Of a DNA stretch of 64,000 nt, positions 1-12,129 are shown one piece after another; the first letter of the stretch is position 1; each line of letters opens with the position of its first letter. The notes beneath the pieces were generated by a model. The model did no database searches, was not told where the DNA came from, and worked only from the letters and a program-made list of their open reading frames with translations. This stretch comes from Lycium barbarum. Lineage: Eukaryota > Streptophyta > Magnoliopsida > Solanales > Solanaceae. A program made the position numbers and the translations under genes. The stretch covers positions 21,650,336 to 21,714,335 of the forward strand of contig NC_083340.1 of the NCBI RefSeq assembly GCF_019175385.1, read 5' to 3'.

Positions 1-940
1 ATTTCATCAAACTCACATCAAGAGAAACACAAGGTAACTCAATGAAACCGAGACAATAAGAACTAGGGAGGACATCGTAATCTGCTTAATCGATCTAAGA
101 GTCTTGCGAATAGTTGTAGTATTAACCTTGTGAATCATATGATGAAACTTTAGAGACGAGTAATAGAGGTAGACTCGGGTAAATTACAAAGGTAACAAAG
201 AGCCATTTTTGCTAAAGGCTGGGAAGGCTTAATTGTTATTATATTGCTTTTATTAGGTCCTGTGTTTGCAAAGAATCTTTAGCTTCGTTGGAGATTTGTA
301 TAGCACTCTAGATAAGTGTGAGATATAAAGAACCTCTTGTTTTCTTTTAATTGAGAAAAAGGTAACTATATATAGAACCTCTAATCTTTAAATCTTAAGT
401 AGTCCTTTGAGAATGAGAATGATATGGACCAAATAGATTGGAACAGACATGGAATACTCAAACAGCCAATCGAAAAAATATTCAAACAGCCAAACCAAAC
501 TAGTAGGAGAGTGAGGTATAGCTGACTGATTGATTGACTAAGAAGATTCTGTAAATTGCAATATTCAAAGACCCGTATCACGGATTCATAAAGCCAACTC
601 CAACAAGAAAAAGCTTCATTGGATCTAAGAAGTTTCCACAAATTGCACTACTTAAAGAACACCCGTATCAATCCAGCAGATTATATGTCTAAAACAAAAT
701 GTTTCCAAATAGCTTTAGATCATCAAATAGCTTAAATGTTCCAACACTAATAAGGGTTAACACAGAGGACCCAAAGTAGATTGACAACAACAAAGCAAAC
801 AGAAGTAGGCAGACAGAGTGTCCTTCTGGGTTGATGTATATTACTACTAATGTCATCCTTCAAAGAATACTAGTAGATACAAGTCTCCAGATCTTCAAGC
901 AAAAAGACAAGGGGTATATGTTTTGCCTAAAGTTACTCAC
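1..940 (-). other. First intron of MED28 (partial), no other feature seen
   Basis: The stretch follows the GTGAGT donor of the MED28 exon on the minus strand. I see no exon matching the family's second coding block and no transposon ends. The short open frames here have no recognisable content. Confidence 0.6.
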
Positions 941-1100
941 TCTGATGATAAGGATGGGCTGAACGGTCAATTGCCTGGAGCTCTCTTGCAGGCAAGCAGG
1001 GAAGCAAAGCAGCCTCTAATGCCATCACACAGGCAATCATGTCATCCCTTGAAGCAGGAGATTGCATCTGTGATTCTGGAGTTTGCTGTCGATCAGCCAT
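941..1100 (-). CDS. MED28: Mediator subunit 28, coding exon 1 (partial gene)
   Basis: Read on the minus strand, an ATG at 1100-1098 opens 53 codons that end at a consensus donor (exon base 941, GTGAGT at 940-935). The peptide starts MADRQQTPESQMQSPASRDD and contains ACVMALEAALLPCLPARELQ followed by AIDRSAHPYHQ, which I recognise as the conserved N-terminal block of plant MED28, a small subunit of the RNA polymerase II Mediator complex in the nucleus. The next exon of the family (helical region after HQIDVERH) is not visible in 1-940, so intron 1 is at least 940 bases and the rest lies left of the window. A good acceptor (CAG at 1112-1110) lies 9 bases before the ATG, which hints at an intron in the 5' UTR. 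No frame damage is seen. The identification rests on recall of the family block, not on a search. Confidence 0.85.
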
Positions 1101-2104
1101 GTGTTTCGACTGAAAAACAAAGAGTAAATGAAGACTTCTTCCTGATGAAAAAGCAAGGGCACAACCACTTCAATCCCTTGTCGATTTTCGAGGGTTAAAT
1201 TCGACTAATTACATCCCACATAGATAAACTATTTTCCAGAAGAATTTCAACATTTCAGAATTATACAAGAAACAATCTGTTGCAATTTTTATCATTTCAA
1301 TGATATTATTTTAATCCGTCGCTCGAAAACCCATCAAACCGAACACTAATAAAAGCATGAAATTACCAAAAGAAAGTATACAATTCAAATATAATTGGAT
1401 AAAACTACATCAAATGCAACAAGAACCATGTGCAATAGCGGTAAATTTGAATGTATGAAGATGATTTTAAAATGAGATGCTAGGAAATCCAACCCAAGAA
1501 TCGAAAATGGTGACACTTCAACTGGGATTTACAATAATTTGAGCTGGGTTTATTTAGGGTTTAAATGGGGCAAGATAATCAAGAAAATATTGATAGTTAT
1601 ATAGTATGAATGAATGGGTACAAGCCTGGTACTGTAATGGGTTTGTCGTGCGGGTTTTGTGTAATATTGATATATAGTATGAATGAATGGGCTCACAATG
1701 TCTACCTCGCCCAATACAGCCAGCCCATCTTGTTGGGATACAAGCCTGGTATCAAATGATTCACATGTACATGTCACTTTTTCAATCACTTTTACAACCT
1801 GCAATTCACCTTTAAAAAGAGCTCAAAGTTGGTCAGTCCAATGTATTAGTGGCAACCGTTAGTATTATCATTTTAAGTCTCTTACTTTTTTCTGTTTTAA
1901 AAAGAATCCCTCTTTTTATATTTAATATATTTTCAAATAACATTTTACATATCAATGACAAGTTTAAGATCACAAAATATAAAATACAATATATATGTTT
2001 ACTTTAAGACCGCAAGATTCAAAACTGCCCCTTTTATTTCTTAAATTTTGTGCTCAGTCGACTAAAACACTTAAATTGGGATGGAGAAAGTCTGTCAAAT
2101 AGGT
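1101..2104. other. MED28 5' flank or 5'-UTR intron and upstream region
   Basis: This is the upstream side of MED28. It is AT-rich and has no coding sequence I can support. A short direct repeat is visible: a segment with tatagtatgaatgaatggg occurs near 1599 and again near 1676, each linked to a copy of tacaagcctggta (near 1620 and 1739). No clear TATA box or start site can be assigned. Confidence 0.4.
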
Positions 2105-2253
2105 CCTTGTCATGCTTTCTCTTGAATCAAGGGTCTTTCGGATACAATCTCTATACCCTCCCAAGATAGGGTAAGGTCTGCACTCTACCCTTAAAATCCA
2201 CTCAATATATAAGATTACACGAGTATGTTGTTGTTGTTGTTGTTGTTGTTGTG
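2105..2253 (+). mobile_element. TS-type SINE, 3' fragment with (TTG)n tail
   Basis: The block reads as the 3' half of the Solanaceae TS SINE: a gggtctttcgga box, then gataggg, taaggtctgc and actctaccc, then gattacac and gtatg, followed by a (TTG)9 tail at 2227-2253. TS SINEs are tRNA-derived non-autonomous retroposons that end in TTG repeats rather than poly(A). The tRNA-like head is missing or too degraded to recognise. Confidence 0.85.
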
Positions 2254-2300
2254 ATAACTTAAAAACTAAATTTAAAAGTCATAATTTCATAAAAACACCA

Positions 2301-2574
2301 CTCTCTTCGTTCCATAATAAGTGATTTTTTGGGCTTTTCAATTTTTTTTCAAAATAAATAGTGTTTTAGAATTTCAAAAAGACTTTGACTAGATTCTTTC
2401 AAAATTACTCGTATTTAAATAGTCAAGATTTATTAATTACTTTTTTTAAAAAAAAAAATATTAAAACTTAATTAGAGGTAAGTTAATAAAAATACTCCTA
2501 AATTTTTAGGAGTAAGAAACTTTTTAAAACGTGTGCATGAAGCTAAAAAATTACTTATTATGAAACTGAGAGAG
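2301..2574. mobile_element. Stowaway-like MITE
   Basis: The two ends are inverted copies: ctctcttcgttccataata at the left and tattatgaaactgagagag at the right, about 270 bases apart. This is the ctccctccgttt..ataataagt end type common in plant Stowaway MITEs. The flanking TA duplication is not preserved. No coding capacity. Confidence 0.65.
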
Positions 2575-3106
2575 GAGATTGTTTGAAATGTGAGCAAAAG
2601 ACTTTTGCTTTATGCATGCGTGGAAATGTCGGAGAGGCATGTGAAGAGCGCCGCAGAGATTTGAGAAAAGCTGGTCAAACAGTGGCTCTGTTGAATGGAT
2701 AGGAGGCGCTAAAAAGTTAAAAGAGCCATTTCATCGTGCCGGTCACGTGACATATTCATAGCGCAGCGTCATTTTAGAAGATCACAACAAAAATAAATGA
2801 TTAAATAAATCCTAGCAAAACGATAAAACCAGCTTTTTGCAGCTTCAATCAATTGGCCGGACAAATGAACTTTTCAATTTTGTGATAATTAGATATAACT
2901 AATGATCTTTATACAAGATGGGTAGTATCTTGTGAGTCATATAAGGGATGAAACATCAATCTTAGAAAGTTTATTATTGATAGTTTGGCAATTTTGCTGC
3001 ATGAGCTATTTATGTCAAAAAAATGTTCTTCATAATTTCATGTAATAGCATACTTAATTTATGGCAAATATTAATTTTTAAATTATTTTTTATTTTTATA
3101 ACCGCG
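2575..3106. other. Intergenic, nothing recognised
   Basis: I see no coding sequence, RNA gene or transposon end here. The target-site duplication CAAAG (3107-3111) of the large retrotransposon follows directly. Confidence 0.4.
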
Positions 3107-3111
3107 CAAAG

Positions 3112-5696
3112 TGTCACGACCCAATTCGCGAGTCGCGGTGGCATCTACACTATCCCTCCAAATAGGCGAACCACATTACTAAAAACTAGTTAAATAAGCG
3201 GAAAATTAAATAAGAATAAGTTATCAAGTCTTAAATACTTATCAAACTAGAAATGTCAGGACAACCCCAAAATCTGGTCAAAGGGTACAAGAGCGCTAAC
3301 ATAGTATGGAATAGAAGTCTGAAAATACCTAAAGGCTACATATTATTTGTCAAATACAAAAACAGAAATAAATAGAGGAGGTCCTTCAGGGGCCACGGAT
3401 GACCAAGTAGCTCACCCTGAATGACTGAAAGATGTCACCCTCGTGTATCAACCACGGGGTGTAGAACTGGAGCCTCGATCGTACTCTGCACTCAACAAAA
3501 GTGCAACAAGAGTAGTATCAGTACAACACTTGTACCGGTAAGCATCATAGGCCGACAATGATTAGATAACGCATGAAGAAGTTGAAACAACAAGTAGCAT
3601 ATAGAGCAAACAGGTATGGTCACGTATCATATACAGGTAAAGTGTAACGGAATCATGAAATCAACCAAGACAGATATAATTCACTAAATGATCAGTCAAA
3701 TATATGAGTGGATGAATGCAATGCAATGCAATAGTCACCTCTCTCACTCCACTCTCGTACACACATGCTAAGGGCAATGCCTCAAAGCCATGACCCATGG
3801 GGGACCCGCGAAGTCCATGTACCACTCGTGCTCTCCAGCAAAAACCTCGGAGGCTATTAATCACTCTCAATCTCCGGCAAAGACCTCGGAGTCTTTCTGT
3901 CACTCTTCATCTCCGGCAAAGACCTCGGAGTCTCTCAATCACTCACCTCACCAATCATCACAACAATAATATGGAAAGCATGCCATGCACGATATCAGTC
4001 CCAACAATATCACAATATAAATCAACAAGTACAAGTCGTATTACTGTCCACTGTTCAATTATCAATATTACCATTCTTTTTCATGTGATGAGTGAACTAG
4101 TATGTGACGGAGATACAAACAAGTGATAATCACATAAATAACACATTTGGCGACAAGCCCACATAACAGCTGACAAAACTAACCTAATTGGAGTTCACCT
4201 CCACTTCATGCCCGAAAGCCTATCATGCTATCTCCGTCACTTTCTACAACTACATACGATTCTCTAATCAGAGTCTAACTAAAGTAGACCGTAACCTACC
4301 TCAATGCCGAGCGGGTGCCACGAACTATCAAACCAACGCCTTCCCTTTGCGGAGAGCTTCTGAACGATCGAAATCTACCAATCATGGGTTCGGAACAATT
4401 AAGTACATTAAATAAACCACTTTCCAAATATTATCATTCCGGACAATTCAAAGTCAGCCCGCAAATGATCGGTTAACCAAAGTTGCAACCTAATCCTACT
4501 TGCAAATCCCAAATATCATGAATTTAAGAATACACATGTATCTCAAGAGAAACATCACAATTTTATTATAGCAGATCGTTTTTGCCATTAATTGTTTCCG
4601 TCAGTAGCCAACAATAGAAATTGTATACTACAATAATTTCTTCACGTTTTGCTACTGAGTTTTATAAATTAATGGTCATGGCTACAATATTTGTTAAAAA
4701 GCATCCTACTCTTAATCATCTCATAATTATTACCCTATCATGACATCCAAAAGTGTGAAAACAATATGAATATATTACGAATATTCTAGTGCCCCAAATC
4801 AAATTGACTTCTAATTTTTCCAAGGTGTTCTCGTTTGCCTATAATTGAGGTAACTGCTAGTTTTCCACGAAATAGCAACATCTCTGAATTCATACATGGT
4901 CATATAAATTTCCTAGATTACATGAAGTGTGGAAAGCTTTCTTTTTATGAAATTTAATTTCAAGAATGATACCAATAACAAACAGATCATGGAATGTCAA
5001 ATAAGTAGGAGTTGACCTCTTTCCCCATCAATAAAACATTATAATATTTAAAGCCAAGAGAGTTGTCTCAAAGCATTAATCTAGACCCAAATTTAGATTT
5101 ATTACTAAGATTCTCTTACCTGATGCAATGGTGGTCCCTCTCTCTTGAAGTACTATTTTTCTGTAGCCTAGCCGAATATGTGTAGGTTTTCTTTTTGATT
5201 AGCAGACTAGGTATAAAGAAAACAAAAGCTCAGTTATATCCCAATACATACCCATGACGTAAAAAAAAAAGGAATGGTGGGCTTGACCCACATCTTTTAC
5301 CATTTAATAACCAAATAATTTCACTTTAGTCTACCAATCCATTAGTATATTAGCCAAATAAAATAAAATAAATACTCTCACCTCATGCCTTATATATATT
5401 GTGCAAATATTCCCGTTAATTCCTACAATTTACTTATTCATTTAACCACCCGTGGAAAATAAAGTCCTTCCGCCAAATATTTTAATTACCAACTTAGACC
5501 TTATATGTGTGAAACTCATATTCCTATAAATAAACTATTCACACATATTAAATAAAAAGATATTTCAAAAAAATACCCGCCAATTAAATCACCGTGCCAC
5601 CAATCCCCGCAAGTCAAGAATACCCTTTAAACTACAAAAAGGGCATTTTAGCGAAAACGAGTTCGCAGTTGCTAAACGACCAAACGGGTCGTTACA
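3112..5696 (-). repeat. 3' LTR of the chromovirus
   Basis: It starts TGTCACGACCC and ends GGGTCGTTACA on the plus strand, so the LTR termini form an 11-bp inverted repeat with one mismatch. No primer site lies outside it at the left, which marks it as the 3' LTR of a minus-strand element. It contains three copies of a 39-bp subrepeat (about 3830-3940) with the core ctccggcaaagacctcggag. Confidence 0.92.
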
Positions 5697-6594
5697 TCAG
5701 ATACCCATCAAACAATCGCTCGTCCTCGAGCGACAAGGGTAAAGGTGGAGAAAATGAGGTACCTGAACTGTCGAATAACTGCGGATATCTACTTAGCATA
5801 TCTGCCTCGGTTTCCCAAGTGGCCTCCTCAACCGGACGGTGCTTCCATTGTACCTTAACTGATGCAATATCCTTGTACCTTAGTTTTCTCACTTGCCGAT
5901 CCAAGATTGCTACTGGCTCTTCCTCGAAAGACAGATTGTGATCAAATAATACTGAATCCCACTGAATGATATAAGACCCATCTGAATGGTACTTCTTCAG
6001 CATGGAAACATGGAATACCGGATGAACACCTGCCAAACCTGGTGGCAAAGCTAACTCATATGCCACCTCGCCAATACGACGAAGAATCTTAAACGGGCCA
6101 ATAAACCTCGGGCTCAATTTTCCCTTCTTCCCAAATCGCATCACACCCTTCATGGGTGAAACCTTCAATAGGACCTGCTCACCAACCATGAACTCCATAT
6201 CACGAACCTTCCGGTCAGCATACTCCTTCTGTCTACTCTGAGCTGCCACAAGCTTTTCCTGAATAAGCTTCACCTTGTCCAAAGACTCCCTCAGCAAATC
6301 TGTACCCCAAGGTCAAACCTCAAAAGCATCAAACCACCCAATAGGAGAACGACACCTCCTACCATATAAAGCCTCGAATGGCGCCATATCAATACTCGAA
6401 TGGTAGCTATTATTGTACGTGAACTCTGCCAAGGGTAAGAATTTGTCCCAATGACCACCGAAATCAATACCACAAGCCCTCAACATGTCCTCTAGCACCT
6501 GAATAGTCCTCTTGGACTGACCATCTGTCTGCGGGTGGAACGCAGTGCTAAGATCTAACTGAGTTCCCAATTGCTTCTGCAAAGTCCTCCAGAA
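5692..6594 (-). pseudogene. Chromovirus integrase C-terminus and chromodomain (3' part of pol)
   Basis: The fragment continues the integrase interrupted at the Athila insertion. It begins [16 protein letters not shown], includes the [10 protein letters not shown] region with the catalytic-core glutamate neighbourhood, then the GPF(K)IL segment. It ends in a chromodomain-like block ([19 protein letters not shown]), the domain by which chromoviruses target heterochromatin. There is one in-frame TGA at 6315-6313 where the family usually has arginine (FEV-stop-PWG), otherwise the frame is open. The stop codon TAA at 5694-5692 lies inside the LTR, because the LTR starts TGTAA in this orientation. 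Confidence 0.9.
5716..5733 (-). other. Hairpin with AGGA loop just before the 3' LTR
   Basis: TCGCTCG, TCCT, CGAGCGA form a perfect 7-bp stem with a 4-base loop (AGGA in the element's own strand). It lies 19 bases from the LTR edge and overlaps the 3' end of pol. Between it and the LTR there is only a weak purine tract (gatgggtatctga). The same arrangement occurs in the two other Ty3 families of this window. Confidence 0.8.
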
Positions 6595-6599
6595 ATGGG

Positions 6600-8112
6600 A
6601 TACGCTCAAATTACACCTATTAATGGCGTAAAGCGGACGTTGTCAAATATAGTAACCCAACAAGGTTGGGGTCGAATCCCACAGGGAATATGGAGAGAAA
6701 AGAGTACTAATCGTATGCGATACCAATCTTTAAATGCTTTAATCCTATTCCGGATAGTTTGAATTGATTGTTGAATAATGTAATTGAATACTTTGACTTA
6801 GAATGTAATTAATGTGAGAGAGAGACTAAGGTTGTGTTTCCCAATTTGATTAGATATTATGCTTCGGGTTTCAATGTGATATACTTCTAATGGTTGTTCT
6901 AAGAATATGCACTTGATCTCTTAAAGACTTCTTAATGTTTCCCAACAGTTAAGCAGTATTTCCTCTTTATGATTCTTCCGAATATAAAAGAGTTACAATC
7001 GAAGAGCGACCAATAATGCCAATTTAGACTTATTCTTATTCCTAAGTTAGTCTATTAAACGAGGGTTAACGCCTCGAGTCATTGTTATTCAATCTTACCA
7101 ATATTGACTCTCTTTCCCAAGAAAAGTCAATATAATGGCTTCGGCTAATGCTTGCAATCATTAGCCAACGTTACAACACAAAGATAGAATAAATAACAAC
7201 AACCATTATGCATATATCAATAATAGAAACTCATTCACATAATACCCATCATGGGATTCACAACCTTAGAATTGAAATTAGCTACTCATAATGTTTCTTG
7301 ACAGAAAAAGCTTAAAGATTAACATAATACACTTACAATGCTAATACAAGATGGAATGAGAGTGAAGTTGTTGCCTTAAATGCTCCAACCACTTCTAAGA
7401 TTAAGAACTAGGGTTTGTGCCTCCAAAATAAAATCTGAATAATGAATTAAAACCCTACATTATGTATTTATAGAGCCAAAAATCGCGCCAAGTTTCTGGA
7501 CAAAAATGCCCTTACGCCGCATTGTTACGGACCGTAACTCAGGTTACGGTCCGTCCTTCATTTCGTCATTTGACCACTTCGACGTTACGGCCACCATGCG
7601 ACGGACCGTACCCTGTGTTACAGTCCGTCCTTCTGAAGCGTAAGTGGTGACAATTACTTGGCAACTCTCTGGAATTTTGGATGATGTTACGGTGAAGGGT
7701 TACGGACCGTAACACTAAACCGTAACACTGAAGATTTTATTGAAACTCTCTGGAAATTTAGCTCATGTTACGGTGACATGTTACGGACCGTAACATGAGT
7801 TACAGACCGTAACACTTCACCGTAACACTGATGGTTTCAATGAAACTTTCTGGAAATTCAGGCCTTGTTACGGTTCAAAGGTACGAACAGTAACATGAGT
7901 TACGGACACCGTTACGGTCCGTAACATGAGTTACGGACCGTCGCTTAGCTCAAATTTGTCCGTTTTTCCAGCATTACTTCTCATTTCCGATCCTTAGTTA
8001 ATCAACCCTATAAAACACAAAAATAATATAAGAAACAATATAAAAACACTTAAAATCAAGCAACATTTCTAGTTACAAAGGCATAAAATGTGTCAAAATT
8101 CACGGCACATCA
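6600..8112 (-). repeat. 3' LTR of the Athila element
   Basis: It starts atacgctcaaatta (the terminal TG is lost) and ends cggcacatca. It matches the copy at 19447-21011 almost base for base. It is about 50 bases shorter because it has fewer copies of the GTTACGG palindrome unit. Confidence 0.93.
7522..7945. repeat. GTTACGG(A/T)CCGTAAC palindrome cluster in the Athila 3' LTR
   Basis: The palindrome ttacggaccgtaa or its T-centred form recurs with many half-sites (gttacgg, ccgtaac, cggaccg). It sits in loose units of about 100 bases that also contain ggaaatt and ttgaaactctctgg. I count four intact palindromes here. Confidence 0.85.
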
Positions 8113-8149
8113 ACACCCCTAACTTAAGCTTTTGCTTGTCCTCAAGCAA
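8113..8149 (-). other. Athila polypurine tract and AGGA-loop hairpin
   Basis: On the element's strand TTGCTTG, AGGA, CAAGCAA (8149-8132) form a perfect 7-bp hairpin. It is followed by aaagcttaagttaggggtgt, the purine-rich primer for plus-strand synthesis, and then the LTR start TGATGTGCC. The layout agrees with Ty3 elements of this lineage. Confidence 0.8.
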
Positions 8150-9836
8150 CTACAACAATACTCACTACTAACACACGACATCTTAGCAAAATAAGAATGA
8201 CTACGGTGGTTTTGGCATGTGTTCCTAACACGGACTCTTCAATTCAAGAAAAATATTTAGGCTTTTATCCATCTCCTATTTGTGACACAAGACGCACATT
8301 TCGGAAAAATTTCAATTCACTATGCAACCTCAATTAATGACATAATCATAGTACGGGGGCCTCTATGCACATGAATTTCAACTTCCGGAAAGCCAGTTAC
8401 TTTGAAACCTACAATCCTTATGCCCTCACATAGACCAAAGAATGTCCCAACACACATTTACGACATAAATGGGACAGAAGACTAAAGAGACAGAAGAACA
8501 CTCACACTCACAAAGAAATTTGCATACCATGCGTGCACATACCATAGGCTTGCCTTTATTTTCCATGCATTCAACTTTGAACAATTTGATCGTGATCACA
8601 TTAGGACTTTTTGGGCTTGTAACATTGGCTTAGGGACGGGTAGGATGAATATTTGGGTATCGGTGACTCACTCTCCTCGACACTTCTTTTTGACTTCATT
8701 CACCATTCTTCCTATCATTTCCGACCCTCCATTTTTAGCGTGGATTTATTTAGAACTTATATACCTATATATCTAATTTTTTTTTTTACATATATATATA
8801 TATATATATATCCACGCTGAATTATGTCCCTTTATATTCGTGATTACCCCCAACAGGCCTTTGGCCTCATTTTCCTCATCTTTGACTTATCACCCCCAAC
8901 TTAGGCTTTTAGCCTCATTTTCCGCATTTTTGACTTGTCACCCCCAACTTAGGTTTTTAGCCTCATTTGTCAATCTTCCGTGTCAAGGAGGGACTTGGTG
9001 CCAAATGGGTTTATTCACAGAGGGGAAAGAGGTTAGTTCATGGTTAATCGTAGAAAAAGTCTATAGGCTCAAAAATGGGAGACTAGGGATCATTTTCTGT
9101 ACGGGCCAGGCTCATTTAAGATATTTTGGGGTTAATACAAAGAAAGCCTAAGATCACTTCACAATCTAATTCTCCTTAGAATTCACGCACGACCAACCGG
9201 GCAAGTTCTAGATTGCAGGCATTATATGCAAATAGAAGCTAAAAACTCACAACACAATGGCATAAGGATTGTTTAAATACTCCGACTTCATTTCCGTTTG
9301 AAGATTTCACATGCATAAACACCCTTTCTTTGCAATGTAATTAAAAGAACCATACATATCAATATCAACAACTCAGTTTTGATGTACATCACAAATTAGT
9401 TTTCGGAGGGATATCATTGAACTTGTAAAAACCATTTTTATCTATGCTAGAAACACGGACCACCACCACTTAAGTCAGCATTACTTTACTTCTACATTAA
9501 ACATCCTAAACATGCTAGGTTCAACATACACACAACATTCTTCGGGAATAGAAACACATAGCAAAGAACAGCCGAAGAACGTCCTAACACATACTTGCTA
9601 ATAAAAACAATACCAACAAAACAAAACAATAACAATTGTCTTAAACACATGCTTACTATCACAATTTTGATAAGATATTTACCAAAACAAAAACAATAAA
9701 AACAATATCCAGTATTCTAAAACAGCAATCCCAACAACCAATCAGCAAATACCACACCCCCAACTTAAAAGCATGCATTGCCCTCAAAGCATCAATATAA
9801 CGCATTAAAAAAATTGGAGGGCCTCCCTGGAGCGCA
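8150..9836 (-). other. Athila 3' non-coding interior with short tandem repeats
   Basis: No credible coding sequence is present between the third frame and the 3' LTR. A tandem repeat with a period near 48 bases lies at about 8846-8975, each unit with cccccaact and ttagcctcattt. A TA microsatellite lies at about 8787-8810. Near 9755-9795 a second copy of the purine-tract region appears (acacccccaacttaaaagc, then ccctcaaagcat). Confidence 0.6.
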
Positions 9837-12035
9837 CTAGGCACTCGGATCTGTCGCAGCATCATGGGGTGGAGCAGTGGGTGGGGGAGAAATACGGTGA
9901 GCCGGCTCAATGGGCTGAGCTGAGCTAGAAGTAGCTCCTGCGGTGTCAGAACTTAACCGGGATTCCTGGCGGATTCTTTTCAAAGTACGCCTCTCCTCTT
10001 CCTCATTCTGTGGGCGCAACTCAGCATATGGATCAAGACTTTGGAGAATGGGCTCAAGATCTGGCGAGGCTCTGCTTCGCTTCCCTTTGTCCAAAGAGGG
10101 GATATCCTCCTCCAACTCCTCGTCGTGTTGTTCCTCAACCGTGTCTTCGTTGTCATCATCCCCTAGTAGGCTCTGAACCGGCTGGTATAGGCTCTGTACC
10201 AACTCTGTGTGTACTTTAGGAAGCTGGTCTGTCGCCACAGCCACTTCCTGGGCCTTCAATTTTTGCACATCATCCTTGACAAACCGCAACTCACTCCGAA
10301 TAGCGCCCAATTCCAATGTAGGGTGTGTCCTAGTCAGCTCAGTCATCCTACTCTCAATACCATCTATCCGGGAGTGGATTTGTAGGTGGTCCGCAGCCAT
10401 TTGTTCTTTTATCGGTCGCAGCGCTGCATCAATAGCCCTTTTTGTGTATAATTTTAGCTCAGTCATGATCTGCTTGACCTGCCTATCTGTGCGATCCGCT
10501 TGCAGGACCACTGCCCCAAAATTGTCCTGGTTGAACATCATTTTTCTCGCAAGCTCGGGTGGGACTCCTGGTATTGCCTGCGGTGGTGCTGGGCTTGCTC
10601 CAGTGGAAGAGATAGGACCACCCGAAGTAGGTGCGGCTGGAGGTGGCATAGGCTGTGTAGCATGATCAGCCGGTGGAGCCTCAGAATCTGTGGGCTGATC
10701 CGCAGCAGCTCCCTCATCACCCATGATAGCCAAGGGTATAACATCTGACCCCGTTTGCCCCTCCGGCACCTCAGAAACCGATGCAGAGGGCAATGAACCC
10801 TTGCCCAACACATCATCTTTCCCCTTTGTGATGTCATAAATATGGCTGGCAATCACACTGTGATCGATATGGGGTAGGGGTTCTGGTTCTGCACGCAAGC
10901 ACAGTAGCGTAAGCAGGCATGGATGAATGAGGGAAGTGGCCGGCTGGGTGGCTCTCTCTCAGAGGTCTTCGGCTATCAGTCGTCCGAAGTTGATCTTATA
11001 CCACGACATTATGGAAGCCACAAGAACAGCCCTGTCTGGAGTCAAATAATTATCTGATTGGGTCGGACGGATGCGGAACAGAACAATCTGCCACCAAAAC
11101 TTTGCCTCTGGCGTTAGGGTGTTTTTCCAAATCCGCGTGGTGGCTGTCAACTTTGGCACTATGGCCCATTCAGGATCTGTTGTCCGTGCAATAACAGAAG
11201 CTACCCATTTTCGGACGGGGATTGTATCCTTCTATTCAATTTTGTAGGCAAACTCCCCTTCTTCCGCTGTTGTAGGCTCTACATAATCTTCCCCGAATAG
11301 TGTTTTATTTATGGCCGACGGAGAGACATCTATCTTCTTTTTTCGGAATACTACCTCCTTCATTGCCAGCACTTGAGTTGCTCGCTGCCCCTTCTTCACA
11401 GCTTTGAATACAGCAGCCCCATACGAAGCGTAGAATTCCCTAACAAAAACCGGGATGTAGGACCTCACGGGGTTTTTCAAAAACTCCAGCTTGTGGAATC
11501 GGATAGTATCATGAATGCCGGTATATCCTTCTAGACCATCGAAAATGACATTCCGTTCCTCGAAAATACTCCGCCTTGGGTCTGTCCCCTCATTTTTTAC
11601 CAGCTCACACCCCTTGTTGTATAAATCCTCAGATCCTTCCACAGGAAACCGGAGGGCCTGCTCATACACAGCCTGCATTCGAATGTCGGTTTCTCGCCTT
11701 TCCTGCTCGCACTCCTCCGCAGCAGGCTGTGTGATGGGTGGTTGCGGTCAGAGTGTAGGTATGACAGCCCGCTGGGGATCACTATGGCTTGACGAACTCG
11801 ACGAGCTCGACTCTCTCAACTCCTCAGTCGAGGAGAAACTTTCTGATTCTGGGTCTGGTTGGCTGGGTGCAACTGGTGGGGGTGGCTTGCTAGGTGCGAC
11901 CGGCCTCTTTTTACTCCTGGCGTCCTTGATCAGATCGTCGTCGCGCAGCCGTGAGGTTACCGTGCTCGCAGCACGACCTTTTCCTTTTTCCGCGACTTTA
12001 GGTGAAGCCTTCTTTGATTGTCGTGGTTTACCCAT
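9837..12035 (-). pseudogene. Athila third ORF (env position), putative plant transposon protein domain
   Basis: One continuous reading frame runs from ATG at 12035 to a stop at 9839-9837 (about 730 codons). It is broken only by in-frame TGA (11750-11748), TAG (11234-11232) and TGA (10961-10959). It starts MGKPRQSKKASP, goes through a basic then Pro/Ser/Glu-rich segment, and then a globular block with YASYGAAVFKAV, KWVASVIARTTDPEWAIVPK and WWQIVLFRIRPTQSDNYLTP. That block resembles the domain called putative plant transposon protein in solanaceous annotations. The C-terminal third is rich in Pro and Ala with a coiled-coil-like middle (RIDGIESRMTEL) and an acidic tail. I see no signal peptide or transmembrane helix, so an envelope function is not supported. 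The real role is unknown. Confidence 0.75.
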
Positions 12036-12129
12036 ACCTGTGGAAGGAAAAGTTAGATATGATGTAAGAGAAGTTGTTACAAATAAAATTAGACACCTCA
12101 TGAATTTAAGCTATGGACTTAAATTAGGC

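Noticed and set aside
923..1198. 91-codon plus-strand open frame
   Set aside because: It is the antisense of MED28 exon 1. Its peptide has no recognisable motif, while the minus strand shows a conserved block and a splice donor.
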